Shown piece after piece: positions 16,186 through 26,881 of a DNA stretch of 57,543 nt. The position numbers were made by a program, and so were the translations under genes. Source of the stretch: Candidatus Solibacter usitatus (GTDB lineage: Bacteria > Acidobacteriota > Terriglobia > Bryobacterales > Bryobacteraceae). The DNA lies in assembly GCA_016185465.1 (NCBI GenBank), contig JACPNO010000067.1, positions 1-57,543 on the forward strand. Reading direction: 5' to 3'. How positions within the stretch are numbered: position 1 is the stretch's first letter; each line of letters begins with the position of its first letter. The notes beneath the pieces were generated by a model, which did no database searches, was not told the origin of the DNA, and worked only from the letters and a program-made list of their open reading frames with translations.

Positions 16186-17307
16186 ATGACTCGACGAGAA
16201 TGGCTTGCCCTGGCTGCGTCGGCACCTCTGCTGAAGGCTGCGCCTTCCGCTCCCACCGCTCCCGTGGCGGTCGCCAAATGCCCTTCCTACAACGAAGACC
16301 TCACCGCAAAACTTTCTACGATGTTCGATCAGCTCGGCGGCTTGGAGCGCATCGTGCGCGGTAAAACGGTCACCGTCAAATTGAATCTTACCGGCAGCCC
16401 GGCGCTGCGTTTCCAGGGCCGGCCGCTGGGTGTCACGCACTACACGCATCCGAAACTTGTCGGCGCCACCGCGCATCTGATGGGCAAGGCCGGCGCCAAG
16501 CGCATTCGCTTCGTCGAGAGCGCGTGGGCCACCAGTGGGCCGCTCGAAGAGTACATGCTGGATGCCGGCTGGAATGTGCGCGCGCTGCTGGGCGCGGCGT
16601 CTGGCGTCGAATTCGAAAACACCAATGCGCTGGGCAAGGGCATGCGCTATTCGCGCCTGAAGGTGCCGGGCAGCCCTTATATTTATCCGGCCTTCGATCT
16701 GAATCACGCTTTTGAAGACACCGACGTCTTCGTGAGCATGGCCAAGCTGAAGAATCACGAGACTTGCGGCGTCACGCTCTCGCTGAAGAATTGCTTCGGA
16801 AATTCACCGGCGTCGACTTATGGCGACGACGCTGGTGTCGACGAGCCCAACGAAAATCCCACCTCGGGCCGCGGCGCGGTCTGCCATGCCGGTCAGCGTC
16901 AACCTTCGAAATCCGCGTTGCCGGAAATTGATCCGGCTTCCAGCCGCGATCCCGGCTACCGCGTGCCCCACATCGTGGCCGACATGTGCGCGGCGCGGCC
17001 CATTGATCTCGCCATCATTGACGGCATCGAATCCATCGCGGGCGGTGAAGGCCCGTGGATCCAGAGAAACTTGAAACTGGTCCAGCCGGGCGTGTTGATC
17101 GCCGGCACCAATCCGGTGACGACCGATGCCGTGGCTACCGCCGTCATGGGATATGATCCGCGGGCGAAACGCGGCAGCAAGCCATTCGAAACGTGTGACA
17201 ACACCATGCTGCTGGCTGAGGTGCACGGCATCGGCACCAGCGACCTGAGGCGCATTGAAGTCGTCGGCGTACCTATCAAACAAGCGCTGTACCGTTATGA
17301 AAGCTAG
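16186..17307 (+). CDS. Exported DUF362-domain protein
   Basis: The 373-residue protein opens with a Tat-like leader (MTRREWLALAASAPLLKAA) and continues as a DUF362 domain: VKLNLTG, PKLVGATAHLMGKAGAKRIRFVES, MAKLKNHETCGVTLSLKNCFG and the conserved IVDGI-like AIIDGIESIAGGEGP with VTTDAVATAVMGYDP. DUF362 proteins are often fused to ferredoxin domains in other taxa. None is present here, and the biochemical role is unknown. Its 3' end overlaps the gamma-glutamyltransferase gene by 11 bases, so the two are likely co-expressed. A weak TAGACT lies 6 bases before the ATG. Confidence 0.85.
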   Translation: MTRREWLALAASAPLLKAAPSAPTAPVAVAKCPSYNEDLTAKLSTMFDQLGGLERIVRGKTVTVKLNLTGSPALRFQGRPLGVTHYTHPKLVGATAHLMGKAGAKRIRFVESAWATSGPLEEYMLDAGWNVRALLGAASGVEFENTNALGKGMRYSRLKVPGSPYIYPAFDLNHAFEDTDVFVSMAKLKNHETCGVTLSLKNCFGNSPASTYGDDAGVDEPNENPTSGRGAVCHAGQRQPSKSALPEIDPASSRDPGYRVPHIVADMCAARPIDLAIIDGIESIAGGEGPWIQRNLKLVQPGVLIAGTNPVTTDAVATAVMGYDPRAKRGSKPFETCDNTMLLAEVHGIGTSDLRRIEVVGVPIKQALYRYES

Positions 17308-19057
17308 CCTCGCGCTGTTCGCGGCTGCTGCGCTGCTCGCGCAAAATCGCCCGACGATGTTTCCTCCGGTGCGCGGCACCCGGGAGATGGTTGCGGCGGC
17401 CAATAATTTTGAAGTCGAAGCCGGTTACCGAATGCTGACCCATGGCGGCAACGCGGTGGACGCCGGTGTGGCCAGCATCCTCACCGCCGCGATCACCGAG
17501 CAAGCCCGCATCGGCCTGGGCGGTGAAATGCCGCTGCTCATCAAGCCCGCCGGCAAGCCGGTGCTGGCCATAAGCGGCGTCGGTGTGGCGCCCGCTAAAG
17601 CCACCGTGGAATTTTATAAAGCCCGTAAGGCTGAGCCGTGGGAGCCGGAAAGCCGCATGGCGCCTATCCCGGCAGTGGGAATTCTAGCGGCAACCGTGCC
17701 CGGCATGTTCGACGGCCTGCTGCTGGCGCTGACGGAGCACGGGACGATGTCGTTCGCGCAGGTGGCCGCGCCTGCCATCGAGTACGCCGGGGGATTTCCG
17801 ATCGGCGACGAATTCGTCAACTTCATCCGCAATACCCAGGAAACTCTGGAGCTGTGGCCGGCATCGCGGGATTTTTTCCTCCCCGGCGGACGCCCGCCCG
17901 TTCGCGCCGAGATCTTCCGTGAGCCCACGCTGGCGCGCACGCTCGAAGAACTGGCTTCGGTCGAAAAGAAAGCGCCGGGCGATCGCGCCGCCAAGATTCA
18001 GGCCGTGCGCGACTATTTCTACCGGGGCCCGCTAGCCCGCAAGATCGGTGCTTTTTCGGAAAGCCACGGCGGCCTGCTGGCGTATCAGGATTTGGCCAAA
18101 TTCCACGCCGAAACCGACCAGCCGCGCACCACCAATTACCGCGGCTACGAGATTTACAAGCCGGGTTTCTGGACGCAAGGCCCGGTGATGCTCGAAGCCT
18201 TCAACATGCTGGAGAGCTACGATCTCAAGGCCATGGGGCACAACAGCCCGCTGTACCTGCATACCGTGGTCGAGGTCGTAAAGCTGGCTTTCGCGGACCG
18301 GGACCGCTACTATGGCGATCCCAAATTTTCTGAAATTCCAGAGCGCATTTTGCTCTCGAAGGAATATGCGGCCGCGCGGCGCGGGCTGGTGGATCCGGAG
18401 CACGCCTCGATGGAGCATCGTCCGGGAAGTTTTGGCAAGCCGCTGGAGCCACCGGTCTCCGCGCATGTAGGCGGCGGCGATCAGGATACAACCTGCGTCA
18501 ATGTGGTGGACCGCTTCGGCAATGTTTTCTCGGCAACGCCGAGCGGCGCATGGCTGCCGTCGGTGATTGTGGGCGATACCGGAATTCCGCTCAGCAGCCG
18601 CCTGCAGACGCTGGTGATGACGCCCGGGCATCCCAATCAACTGGCGCCTGGCAAACGGCCGCGCGTCACTCTGAGCCCGACCATTGTGCTGAAGGACGGC
18701 AAGCCGTATCTCGCGATTTCGACTCCGGGCGGCGACAATCAGGACCAGGCCATGCTGCAGGTGCTGCTGAATATCATCGACTTCGGCATGTCGCCGCAGG
18801 AAGCCGTGGAAGCGCCGCGCTTCCAGACGGAGCACTTCTATACTTCTTTCGCGGCGCACGAGTTTGTTCCCGGAAAACTGAATCTGGAAGGTCGCATTCC
18901 CAAGACCACCGCCGAAAAACTCAGCGCGCTCGGTCACGTGGTGAGCATGGGGGGCGATTGGAGCAATGGCTCCGCGCCGACTGTGATTCAAATCGCCGAT
19001 GGCGTGCTGCAAGCCGGCGCCGATCCACGGCGCGGGCGATTTGTGTTCGGGCGTTAA
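17297..19057 (+). CDS. ggt: Gamma-glutamyltransferase family protein
   Basis: The 586-residue precursor has a signal peptide (KASLALFAAAALLAQ) and the GGT signature sequence. It includes MLTHGGNAVDAGVASILTA near the N-terminus and the autocleavage region QDTTCVNVVDRFGNVFSATPSG, in which the second Thr aligns with the catalytic nucleophile at the start of the small subunit. Later blocks are SSRLQTLVMTPGHPN and TPGGDNQDQAMLQVLLNII. Such Ntn-hydrolases cleave or transfer gamma-glutamyl groups, typically from glutathione in the periplasm, but many exported homologues have other substrates. ATG 17297 is chosen over GTG 17255 because the signal peptide starts there. The stop is only 15 bases before the TPP riboswitch of thiC. 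Confidence 0.9.
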   Translation: MKASLALFAAAALLAQNRPTMFPPVRGTREMVAAANNFEVEAGYRMLTHGGNAVDAGVASILTAAITEQARIGLGGEMPLLIKPAGKPVLAISGVGVAPAKATVEFYKARKAEPWEPESRMAPIPAVGILAATVPGMFDGLLLALTEHGTMSFAQVAAPAIEYAGGFPIGDEFVNFIRNTQETLELWPASRDFFLPGGRPPVRAEIFREPTLARTLEELASVEKKAPGDRAAKIQAVRDYFYRGPLARKIGAFSESHGGLLAYQDLAKFHAETDQPRTTNYRGYEIYKPGFWTQGPVMLEAFNMLESYDLKAMGHNSPLYLHTVVEVVKLAFADRDRYYGDPKFSEIPERILLSKEYAAARRGLVDPEHASMEHRPGSFGKPLEPPVSAHVGGGDQDTTCVNVVDRFGNVFSATPSGAWLPSVIVGDTGIPLSSRLQTLVMTPGHPNQLAPGKRPRVTLSPTIVLKDGKPYLAISTPGGDNQDQAMLQVLLNIIDFGMSPQEAVEAPRFQTEHFYTSFAAHEFVPGKLNLEGRIPKTTAEKLSALGHVVSMGGDWSNGSAPTVIQIADGVLQAGADPRRGRFVFGR

Positions 19058-19072
19058 GTGTCATAATCGAAA

Positions 19073-20885
<1,813 letters not shown>

Positions 20886-20902
20886 CGTAAACGCGCTCTT
20901 GC

Positions 20903-20927
20903 AGAGCCGTGACCAAAGGGAGCGGTG
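20903..20927 (+). repeat. Short intergenic repeat, copy A
   Basis: AGAGCCGTGACCAAAGGGAG followed by CGGTG, between the convergent thiC and rpsA ends. About 20 of 24 bases match a second intergenic copy at 47169-47193. Confidence 0.4.
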
Positions 20928-20929
20928 CC

Positions 20930-22630
20930 TTAGCTGGCCATCTCCAGCTCAATTTTCTTCTGCGCTGCATCGAGCTTCAGAATGCGGAAGCTGCGAATCT
21001 GCCCCGCTTGAGCCGGCTCGGCCTTAGCGGATGCCGCGCCGCTCTTCCATTTGGCGTTCAGCATGGACGTAAGCGCGGAAAGATCCGCCTTGGCCTGTGT
21101 CGCGGTGGATTCGCCGGCGTCGGCCGCCGACACGCTGCACGATGCGTGAATTCCCTCGCCCAGCTCCACCACGACTTTGCCCTGCGAAACTTTGGACACA
21201 CGCCCCGTAACCAGGTCGCCGGCCTTGTGTTCGGCAATGTATTCGTCGAGCGACGTGGGTTGAAGCTGCTTGAGTCCCAGCCGGATGCGGCGCTTCTCGC
21301 GGTCCACTTCCAGCACGACCGCGCGCACGACTTGCCCGGTTTTGAAAACTTCCGAAGGTTGATTGATGCGTTTTTCAGCGCTGATATCGCCGACGTGAAT
21401 CATGCCTTCGAGCGATTCATCCAGCTGCACAAACGCGCCGAATTTCGTCAGGCTGGTAATCGGCCCTTCGACCACTGTGCCGGCGGCGAAACGCTTCTCC
21501 ACGTCCGCCCAGGGATCGCCCAGCGCCTGTTTGAGTCCGAGAGAAATGCGGCGGTCGGCAGGATTCACGCCCAGCACTACGATCTCGACTGAATCTCCCG
21601 GCTTTACGACGTCGCCAGGCTTATGAATTTTCTTGCCCCACGACATTTCTGAGATGTGGATCAAGCCTTCGACGCCCGGCTCCAGCTCCACGAACGCGCC
21701 GAAATCGGCGGTCCGCGTAATGACGCCTTTCACACGATCGCCGGCCTTGAATTTGGCCGCAGCCTGATCCCAAGGGTCGGCTTGCAGCTGCTTCAAGCCA
21801 AGAGAAATACGGCGCGACTTCTTGCCTTCCGACGCGCCCTCCATTTTGAGAATACGCACGTCGATGGCATCGCCGACTGAAACCAGGTCAGCCGGCTTGT
21901 TCACCCTGCCCCACGACATGTCGGTGACGTGCAGCAGTCCGTCGACGCCGCCAATATCCACAAACGCGCCGAAGTCGGTGACGCTGCGCACGGTGCCGTG
22001 CACAGTCATGCCTTCTTGCAGCGTGGCAATTTTTTTTTCGCGGTCCTGCTTTTCCTGCTCTTCCAGCACCACGCGGCGATCCACCACCAGGTCTTCATCG
22101 GCAACGTCCAGTTTGATGATCTTGCAGCTGATTTCCTGGCCGATCAATTTCTCCAGCTCCGCGGCGTCGCGCGCGCCACTGCGAGAGGCCGGCATGAACG
22201 CGCGCACCCCAACGTCCACGCTGAGCCCGCCCTTGACGGCGGCCGATACCACACCCGCGATGGCGCGTTTTTCGGCGAATGCTTTTTCCAGCGACGACCA
22301 GTCCTTCGGCCGCGCCACGCTGATCTTGGAGAGCAGGTAATACCCCTCCGTGTCCCGCCCCGTAATCGCCACCCGCAACTTGTCCCCAGGCTTGGCCGCG
22401 AGGGATCCATCCTTCTCCCGCAGTTCCGTGAGCGGAAGGATGCCTTCGATTTTCAAGCCGACATCCACAAATGCCGAGTCGGCCGAAATGGCGACAATGG
22501 TGCCGTCGCGGGCATCCTCGGTGCGTTTCGTGGAATGAGATTTTTCGAACTGCGAGAGCAGGTCGCCAAAAGACGAACTGGCCTCCGGTCCGGGAAAATC
22601 CGGATCGTGGTCAACTGATTGTTGGGACAT
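20930..22630 (-). CDS. rpsA: 30S ribosomal protein S1
   Basis: The 566-residue protein is a chain of six S1 OB-fold RNA-binding domains beginning at about residues 42, 125, 208, 295, 382 and 468. The central ones carry the usual VTDFGAFVDIGG-VDGLLHVTDMSWG, TADFGAFVELEPGVEGLIHISEMSWGK and LTKFGAFVQLDESLEGMIHVGDIS cores. S1 binds mRNA and helps initiate translation of mRNAs with structured leaders or weak Shine-Dalgarno sequences. The gene is single, convergent with thiC and divergent from the histidine kinase with 47 bases between starts. No Shine-Dalgarno sequence is visible before its ATG; the leader is A-rich. Confidence 0.93.
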   Translation of the reverse strand: MSQQSVDHDPDFPGPEASSSFGDLLSQFEKSHSTKRTEDARDGTIVAISADSAFVDVGLKIEGILPLTELREKDGSLAAKPGDKLRVAITGRDTEGYYLLSKISVARPKDWSSLEKAFAEKRAIAGVVSAAVKGGLSVDVGVRAFMPASRSGARDAAELEKLIGQEISCKIIKLDVADEDLVVDRRVVLEEQEKQDREKKIATLQEGMTVHGTVRSVTDFGAFVDIGGVDGLLHVTDMSWGRVNKPADLVSVGDAIDVRILKMEGASEGKKSRRISLGLKQLQADPWDQAAAKFKAGDRVKGVITRTADFGAFVELEPGVEGLIHISEMSWGKKIHKPGDVVKPGDSVEIVVLGVNPADRRISLGLKQALGDPWADVEKRFAAGTVVEGPITSLTKFGAFVQLDESLEGMIHVGDISAEKRINQPSEVFKTGQVVRAVVLEVDREKRRIRLGLKQLQPTSLDEYIAEHKAGDLVTGRVSKVSQGKVVVELGEGIHASCSVSAADAGESTATQAKADLSALTSMLNAKWKSGAASAKAEPAQAGQIRSFRILKLDAAQKKIELEMAS

Positions 22631-22664
22631 GAGACTTTAGTTTTTATTTTGGCACAATCGCGGC

Positions 22665-22670
22665 TAAGAT
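22665..22670 (+). promoter_or_regulatory. Weak putative -10 box of the kinase gene
   Basis: TAAGAT (4/6 consensus), seven bases before the GTG at 22678. It is listed because it shares the spacing of the other boxes in this window. Confidence 0.2.
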
Positions 22671-22677
22671 AGCAGGC

Positions 22678-23955
22678 GTGACGGCCCCGCGCTGGACGCA
22701 ATGGATCCGACCGCAGGATATCGTCTGGCTGGTGCTGTTCGCGGGCATGGCGGCGCTGAGCCCCGGCCTCGATGCGGATGCTGCTGAATTCCCCCTGAGC
22801 CCTTGGAGCAAATCCGGATTTTTTTGGCTCATTCTGCTCGGCGCCGCGCAGATCGCCGAGCCCAAAGTTTCGTTTCGCAACCCTACTGCCGGCAAGGTGT
22901 TTTGGATCGGCCTGAAACTGGTGCTCGGCTATTTTCTGATCGGGTATACCGGCGCCTTGGTCAGCCCGTACTTCTTTATTTTCCTGCTGCCGGTGGTTTC
23001 GGCGGCGACCTTGTTGAACGCCGGATGGACGCTGCTGTTTACGCTGCTGGCGTGTGGCTCTTACCTGTCGTTCGTACTCTTTATCGATTTCTCGCAATAC
23101 ACCATTGAGCCGGACCAGGTACGCGAGCTGCTCTTGCGGCTGCTGTTTCTGGCCGTCGCCGGCAACCTGGCCAACATATTGGCGCAAGCATTGCGCGAAC
23201 AATCGGCAAATTACAAAGCCGCCGCCGAACAACTGGCGGAGGCCAACCGGCAATTGCAGCAAGCCGAAGCCGCCGTGCGGCGCTCGGATCGCTTGGCGGC
23301 GCTCGGACAGCTCTCCGCCGGACTGGCGCACGAGCTGCGCAATCCGCTGGGAACGATCAAGGCTTCGGCCGAAATGCTGACCGCCAGCGTCAGCCGGGAG
23401 AACGACGTTTCGCGGGAGATGGCCGGGTTCATTTCGAGCGAAGTCGACCGCACCAATTCCCTGGTGACCCGCTTTCTGGAGTTCGCCCGGCCTTTGCAAT
23501 TGCGTTTCGCGCCAACCGACCTCTCCCAGGTGATCGATCAGGCCGCCATGCTGGTGGAGCGCGACAACGGTACGGCGCGCGTGAACTTTCGCAAGGAGTA
23601 CGGCGCGAATCTTTCCAGCATTCCTCTCGACGCCGAACTGATGGAACGCGTGTTCTACAATCTTCTGCTGAACGCCGCGCAGGCCAGCCCAGCCGGATCG
23701 CAAGTCACCGTGCGGACCTGGCGGACGAACGGTACAGCGGTCAGCGAAGTGATCGATCACGGCTCCGGAATTGAGCCGAAGAACCGCGAGACCATCTTTA
23801 ATCCTTTCTTTACTACCAAGCCCGAAGGCGTGGGACTCGGTTTGGCCATCGTGGCTAAGATCGTCGACGAGCACGGCGGTAAGATAGCGGTTGAAAGCGA
23901 ACCCGGCCAAGGCAGCATCTTTCGCGTCACCCTGCCTGCGTCAAGAAAAGCATGA
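22678..23955 (+). CDS. Membrane sensor histidine kinase, NtrB-type
   Basis: The 425-residue protein has about six N-terminal TM segments (residues 12-180), no separate sensor domain, then a short coiled coil rich in Gln/Glu. The HisKA domain follows, with phospho-acceptor His218 in SAGLAHELRNPLG. The ATPase domain has N-box NLLLNAAQASP, G1 DHGSGIEP, F-box FNPFFTTKPEG and G2 GVGLGLAIV. It overlaps its response-regulator gene by ATGA, so it should phosphorylate the sigma-54 activator at 23952. The sensed signal may be within the membrane, as in other kinases built this way. The start is GTG 22678, with no Shine-Dalgarno sequence. Confidence 0.9.
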   Translation: MTAPRWTQWIRPQDIVWLVLFAGMAALSPGLDADAAEFPLSPWSKSGFFWLILLGAAQIAEPKVSFRNPTAGKVFWIGLKLVLGYFLIGYTGALVSPYFFIFLLPVVSAATLLNAGWTLLFTLLACGSYLSFVLFIDFSQYTIEPDQVRELLLRLLFLAVAGNLANILAQALREQSANYKAAAEQLAEANRQLQQAEAAVRRSDRLAALGQLSAGLAHELRNPLGTIKASAEMLTASVSRENDVSREMAGFISSEVDRTNSLVTRFLEFARPLQLRFAPTDLSQVIDQAAMLVERDNGTARVNFRKEYGANLSSIPLDAELMERVFYNLLLNAAQASPAGSQVTVRTWRTNGTAVSEVIDHGSGIEPKNRETIFNPFFTTKPEGVGLGLAIVAKIVDEHGGKIAVESEPGQGSIFRVTLPASRKA

Positions 23956-25301
23956 AGCATCACATCCTGGTGGTTGAGGACGAAGAGAAGCTGCGCCGCG
24001 TCATCGAGCTGCATTTGCGCTCGCGCGATTTCGAAGTGGAGCAGGCTGCTACGGCCGAAGACGGTCTAAAAAAAGTCGACCGCGCCGATCTGGTGATCAC
24101 CGATTTGAAGCTGCCAGGTATGGACGGCCTTGAGCTGCTGGCTCAAATCCGCCGCCAGAACAGCGTGATCCCGGTGATCGTGATGACGGCATTCGGCACG
24201 ATTGAAGTGGCGGTGGAAGCCATGAAAGCCGGCGCCGTCGACTTTCTGCTGAAGCCGTTTTCGCTGGATCACCTGACCACCGTGGTGAACAAGGCGCTCG
24301 AAGTGCGCGCGCTGCGCGACGAGAACCGGCAGCTGCGCGAAGAACTGGGCCGGCGCTACGAATTCGACAACATCATCGGCCGCAGCCCGCCTATGCAGGA
24401 GATTTTTGCCACCATTATGCGTGTGGCTCCGACGCGCGCCACGGTGCTGCTGGCGGGAGAAACCGGAGTCGGCAAGGACCTGATCGCGCGTGCCATCCAT
24501 TTTCATTCGCCGCGCCGCGACCGCCCGTTCGTGAAGATCAATTGCACCGCGCTTCCGGAAAATCTGATGGAGAGCGAGCTGTTTGGCTATGAGAAAGGCG
24601 CGTTCACCGGCGCCGCCACCAGCAAGCCCGGTAAGTTCGAACAGGCCGATACCGGAACTGCGCTGTTGGACGAAATCGGCGATGTGCCGCCATCGATCCA
24701 AGTGAAGCTGCTGCGCGTGCTGCAGGAGCGCGAGCTGGAACGGCTAGGAAGCAACAAAACGCGGCTCATCGATGTTCGTGTGATCGCCGCGACCAATCGC
24801 GATTTGCGCGAAGCCCTCGAGCAGGGCGCGTTCCGCGAGGATTTGTACTACCGCCTGAACGTCGTGCCTATAAATATTCCGCCATTGCGCGACCGCAAAC
24901 CGGACATTCCATTTCTCGCGGAGCATTTCGTGAGCAAGTTAAGAAGCGACAGCGGAAGCCAGGTGGAGAAAATCACCGAAGCCGGTATGCGCAAGCTGGT
25001 GGAATACTATTGGCCCGGCAACGTCCGCGAGTTGGAAAATGTCATCGAGCGCAGCCTGGTGATGGCCACTGGGAAAGAACTTGACGCGGAAGATATCCAG
25101 CTTGAGAGCGCGCTGCGGCCGCGCGGCGCCGGCGCAGATTTCGCTATTCCCAACGGCATGACGCTCGAAAGCTACGAGCAGGAAATCATCCGCGAAGCGC
25201 TGAAACGCGCCGATGGCAACAAGAGCCAGGCAGCCCGCGCACTCGGATTGACGCGCAACGCGCTGCGCTACCGGCTCACGCAGATGGGTCTGGAATCTTA
25301 A
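23952..25301 (+). CDS. Sigma-54-dependent response regulator, NtrC family
   Basis: The 449-residue protein has the full three-domain layout. The receiver domain (1-120) has phospho-acceptor Asp51 in VITDLKLPGMDG and the acidic pair near residues 10-11. The AAA+ domain (about 145-375) has Walker A GETGVGKD, the sigma-54 contact loop GAFTGA, and the arginine-rich PLRDRKPDIP. A Fis-type helix-turn-helix ends the protein (NKSQAARALGLTRNALRYRL). It would activate sigma-54 promoters once phosphorylated by the upstream kinase. I could not assign a target in the window. Its TAA overlaps the TTA stop of the convergent FAD oxidoreductase gene (TTAA, 25298-25301). Confidence 0.95.
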   Translation: MKHHILVVEDEEKLRRVIELHLRSRDFEVEQAATAEDGLKKVDRADLVITDLKLPGMDGLELLAQIRRQNSVIPVIVMTAFGTIEVAVEAMKAGAVDFLLKPFSLDHLTTVVNKALEVRALRDENRQLREELGRRYEFDNIIGRSPPMQEIFATIMRVAPTRATVLLAGETGVGKDLIARAIHFHSPRRDRPFVKINCTALPENLMESELFGYEKGAFTGAATSKPGKFEQADTGTALLDEIGDVPPSIQVKLLRVLQERELERLGSNKTRLIDVRVIAATNRDLREALEQGAFREDLYYRLNVVPINIPPLRDRKPDIPFLAEHFVSKLRSDSGSQVEKITEAGMRKLVEYYWPGNVRELENVIERSLVMATGKELDAEDIQLESALRPRGAGADFAIPNGMTLESYEQEIIREALKRADGNKSQAARALGLTRNALRYRLTQMGLES

Positions 25302-26881
25302 CTTTTCAGAATCGCGCGCGCGGCGTTATAGCCTGGCGCGCCCATCACGCCGCCGCCGGGATGTGCTCCGGACCCGCATAGATACAGGCCTTCGAGCGGT
25401 GTGCGATAGCGCGCCCAGCCGGCCACCGGACGCATGACAAACATCTGGTCCAGCGCCATCTCGCCGTGGAAAATGTTGCCGCCGGTGATGCCGAAGCGGC
25501 GTTCCAGATCGAGCGGCGTAAGCACCTGGCGTTCGACGATGATCGACTTGATATTGGGCGCGTACTCCGCAATGAGATCGATCACGCGATCGCCGAATGG
25601 CTCACGCTGCTCATCCCACGTCGTGTCGCGCAGCGTGTAGGGCGCGTATTGCAGAAAGATGCCCATGATGTGGCGGCCCGGCGGCGCAAGCGAGGCGTCG
25701 TACATTGTGGGCACGGTCATTTCGAGCAGCGGACGCGTGGACGGGCGGCCATACTTGGCGTCGTCCCAGGCGTGTTCCACGTAATCGATCGACGGGCAGA
25801 TGTGCATCGTCGCGCGATGCTGCGGCCCCGGAGTTCCCGGCAGCGCGCGGAAATCCGGCAACCCACTCAGCGCCAGATTCATCTTCAGCGACGTGCCTTC
25901 GATGCGAAAACGCTTGATGGCTGTGGCAAATTCGGGCGGCAGGTCATTCGGCCCCAACAGGCGCAGGAACGTGGTGGGCGGATCGAGATTGGACGCAACC
26001 ACCGGCGCCATAATTTCTTCGCCACCTTGTAAAACCACGCCGCGCGCATGTCCATCCTTCACCAGGATTTTTTCCACGGCGGCATTCACGCGAATCTCCA
26101 CGCCCTTGCTGCGTGCCGATGACGCGATCGCTTCAGATACCGCGCCCATGCCGCCGCGCACAAATCCCCACAACCCACGATGCCCATCCACGCCGCCCAT
26201 GCAATGGTGCAGCAGGATGTAAGCCGTTCCGGCGGAGCGTGGTCCGCCGTTGGCGCCAATCACACCATCGGTTGCCAGAGTCACGATCACTTCCGGAGAC
26301 TCAAACCAGTCGTCCAGAAAATCCGCGGCGCTCTGGGTGAAAATTTTTACCAGGCCCGCCAGATCGGCGCGATTCAGCTTGCGAAAACGTCCCACCAACT
26401 TGAGATATTCGATGAAATCCATCGGACCGCTTGGCGGAAATTCCGGCGGCTCGGTAAGCAGCAGCGACTCCACCACCTGCGAAAGCCGCTCCAGATGGGC
26501 CTCGTAGGCGGGATAGCGCTCGGCGTCGCGCTGGGAAAACTTGGCGATTTCAGCCAGCGTTTTGCGCTGATCCTGCCACATGAAAAAGTAACGGCCATCG
26601 GGGAATGGTGAAAAGAAAGCGGGATCTTTGGCGTCCACGTGGTAGCCGAAGCGGTTTAGCTCAAGCTCGCGCACGATGCGCTCCTGCATCAGGCTGGAAA
26701 GGTACGCAGCGGTAGAGACGCGGTATCCGGGCCAAATTTCCTCGGTGACCGCGCAGCCGCCGACGAGCTCGCGCCGTTCCAGCACGATCACTTTGCGGCC
26801 GGCCTGCGCGAGATACGCAGCCGTCACCAGGCCGTTATGGCCACCGCCAATCACGATCACATCGAACTTGTTGGTTGTCAT
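25298..26881 (-). CDS. FAD-dependent oxidoreductase, phytoene-desaturase / PYROXD2-like
   Basis: The 527-residue protein begins with a dinucleotide-binding fold VIVIGGGHNGLVTAAYLAQAG and the following acidic strand VIVLERRELVGGCAVTEE. The second conserved region near the C-terminus reads GLYLCGSGAHPGGGVMGAPGYNAA. This pattern places it with the PYROXD2 branch of the phytoene-desaturase superfamily rather than with carotenoid enzymes. The substrate is unknown, and no carotenoid gene is nearby. It overlaps the stop of glgB by ATGA (26878-26881), so it is the second gene of that transcript. Upstream in-frame codons lie within glgB and are not used. Confidence 0.87.
   Translation of the reverse strand: MTTNKFDVIVIGGGHNGLVTAAYLAQAGRKVIVLERRELVGGCAVTEEIWPGYRVSTAAYLSSLMQERIVRELELNRFGYHVDAKDPAFFSPFPDGRYFFMWQDQRKTLAEIAKFSQRDAERYPAYEAHLERLSQVVESLLLTEPPEFPPSGPMDFIEYLKLVGRFRKLNRADLAGLVKIFTQSAADFLDDWFESPEVIVTLATDGVIGANGGPRSAGTAYILLHHCMGGVDGHRGLWGFVRGGMGAVSEAIASSARSKGVEIRVNAAVEKILVKDGHARGVVLQGGEEIMAPVVASNLDPPTTFLRLLGPNDLPPEFATAIKRFRIEGTSLKMNLALSGLPDFRALPGTPGPQHRATMHICPSIDYVEHAWDDAKYGRPSTRPLLEMTVPTMYDASLAPPGRHIMGIFLQYAPYTLRDTTWDEQREPFGDRVIDLIAEYAPNIKSIIVERQVLTPLDLERRFGITGGNIFHGEMALDQMFVMRPVAGWARYRTPLEGLYLCGSGAHPGGGVMGAPGYNAARAILKS

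Noticed and set aside
22651-22664. A GG-N10-GC arrangement (TGGCAC ... CGGC) upstream of the histidine kinase, as a sigma-54 promoter
   Set aside because: The -24 half matches, but the -12 half lacks TTGC. Transcription would start about 2 bases before the GTG, so only dinucleotides support it.
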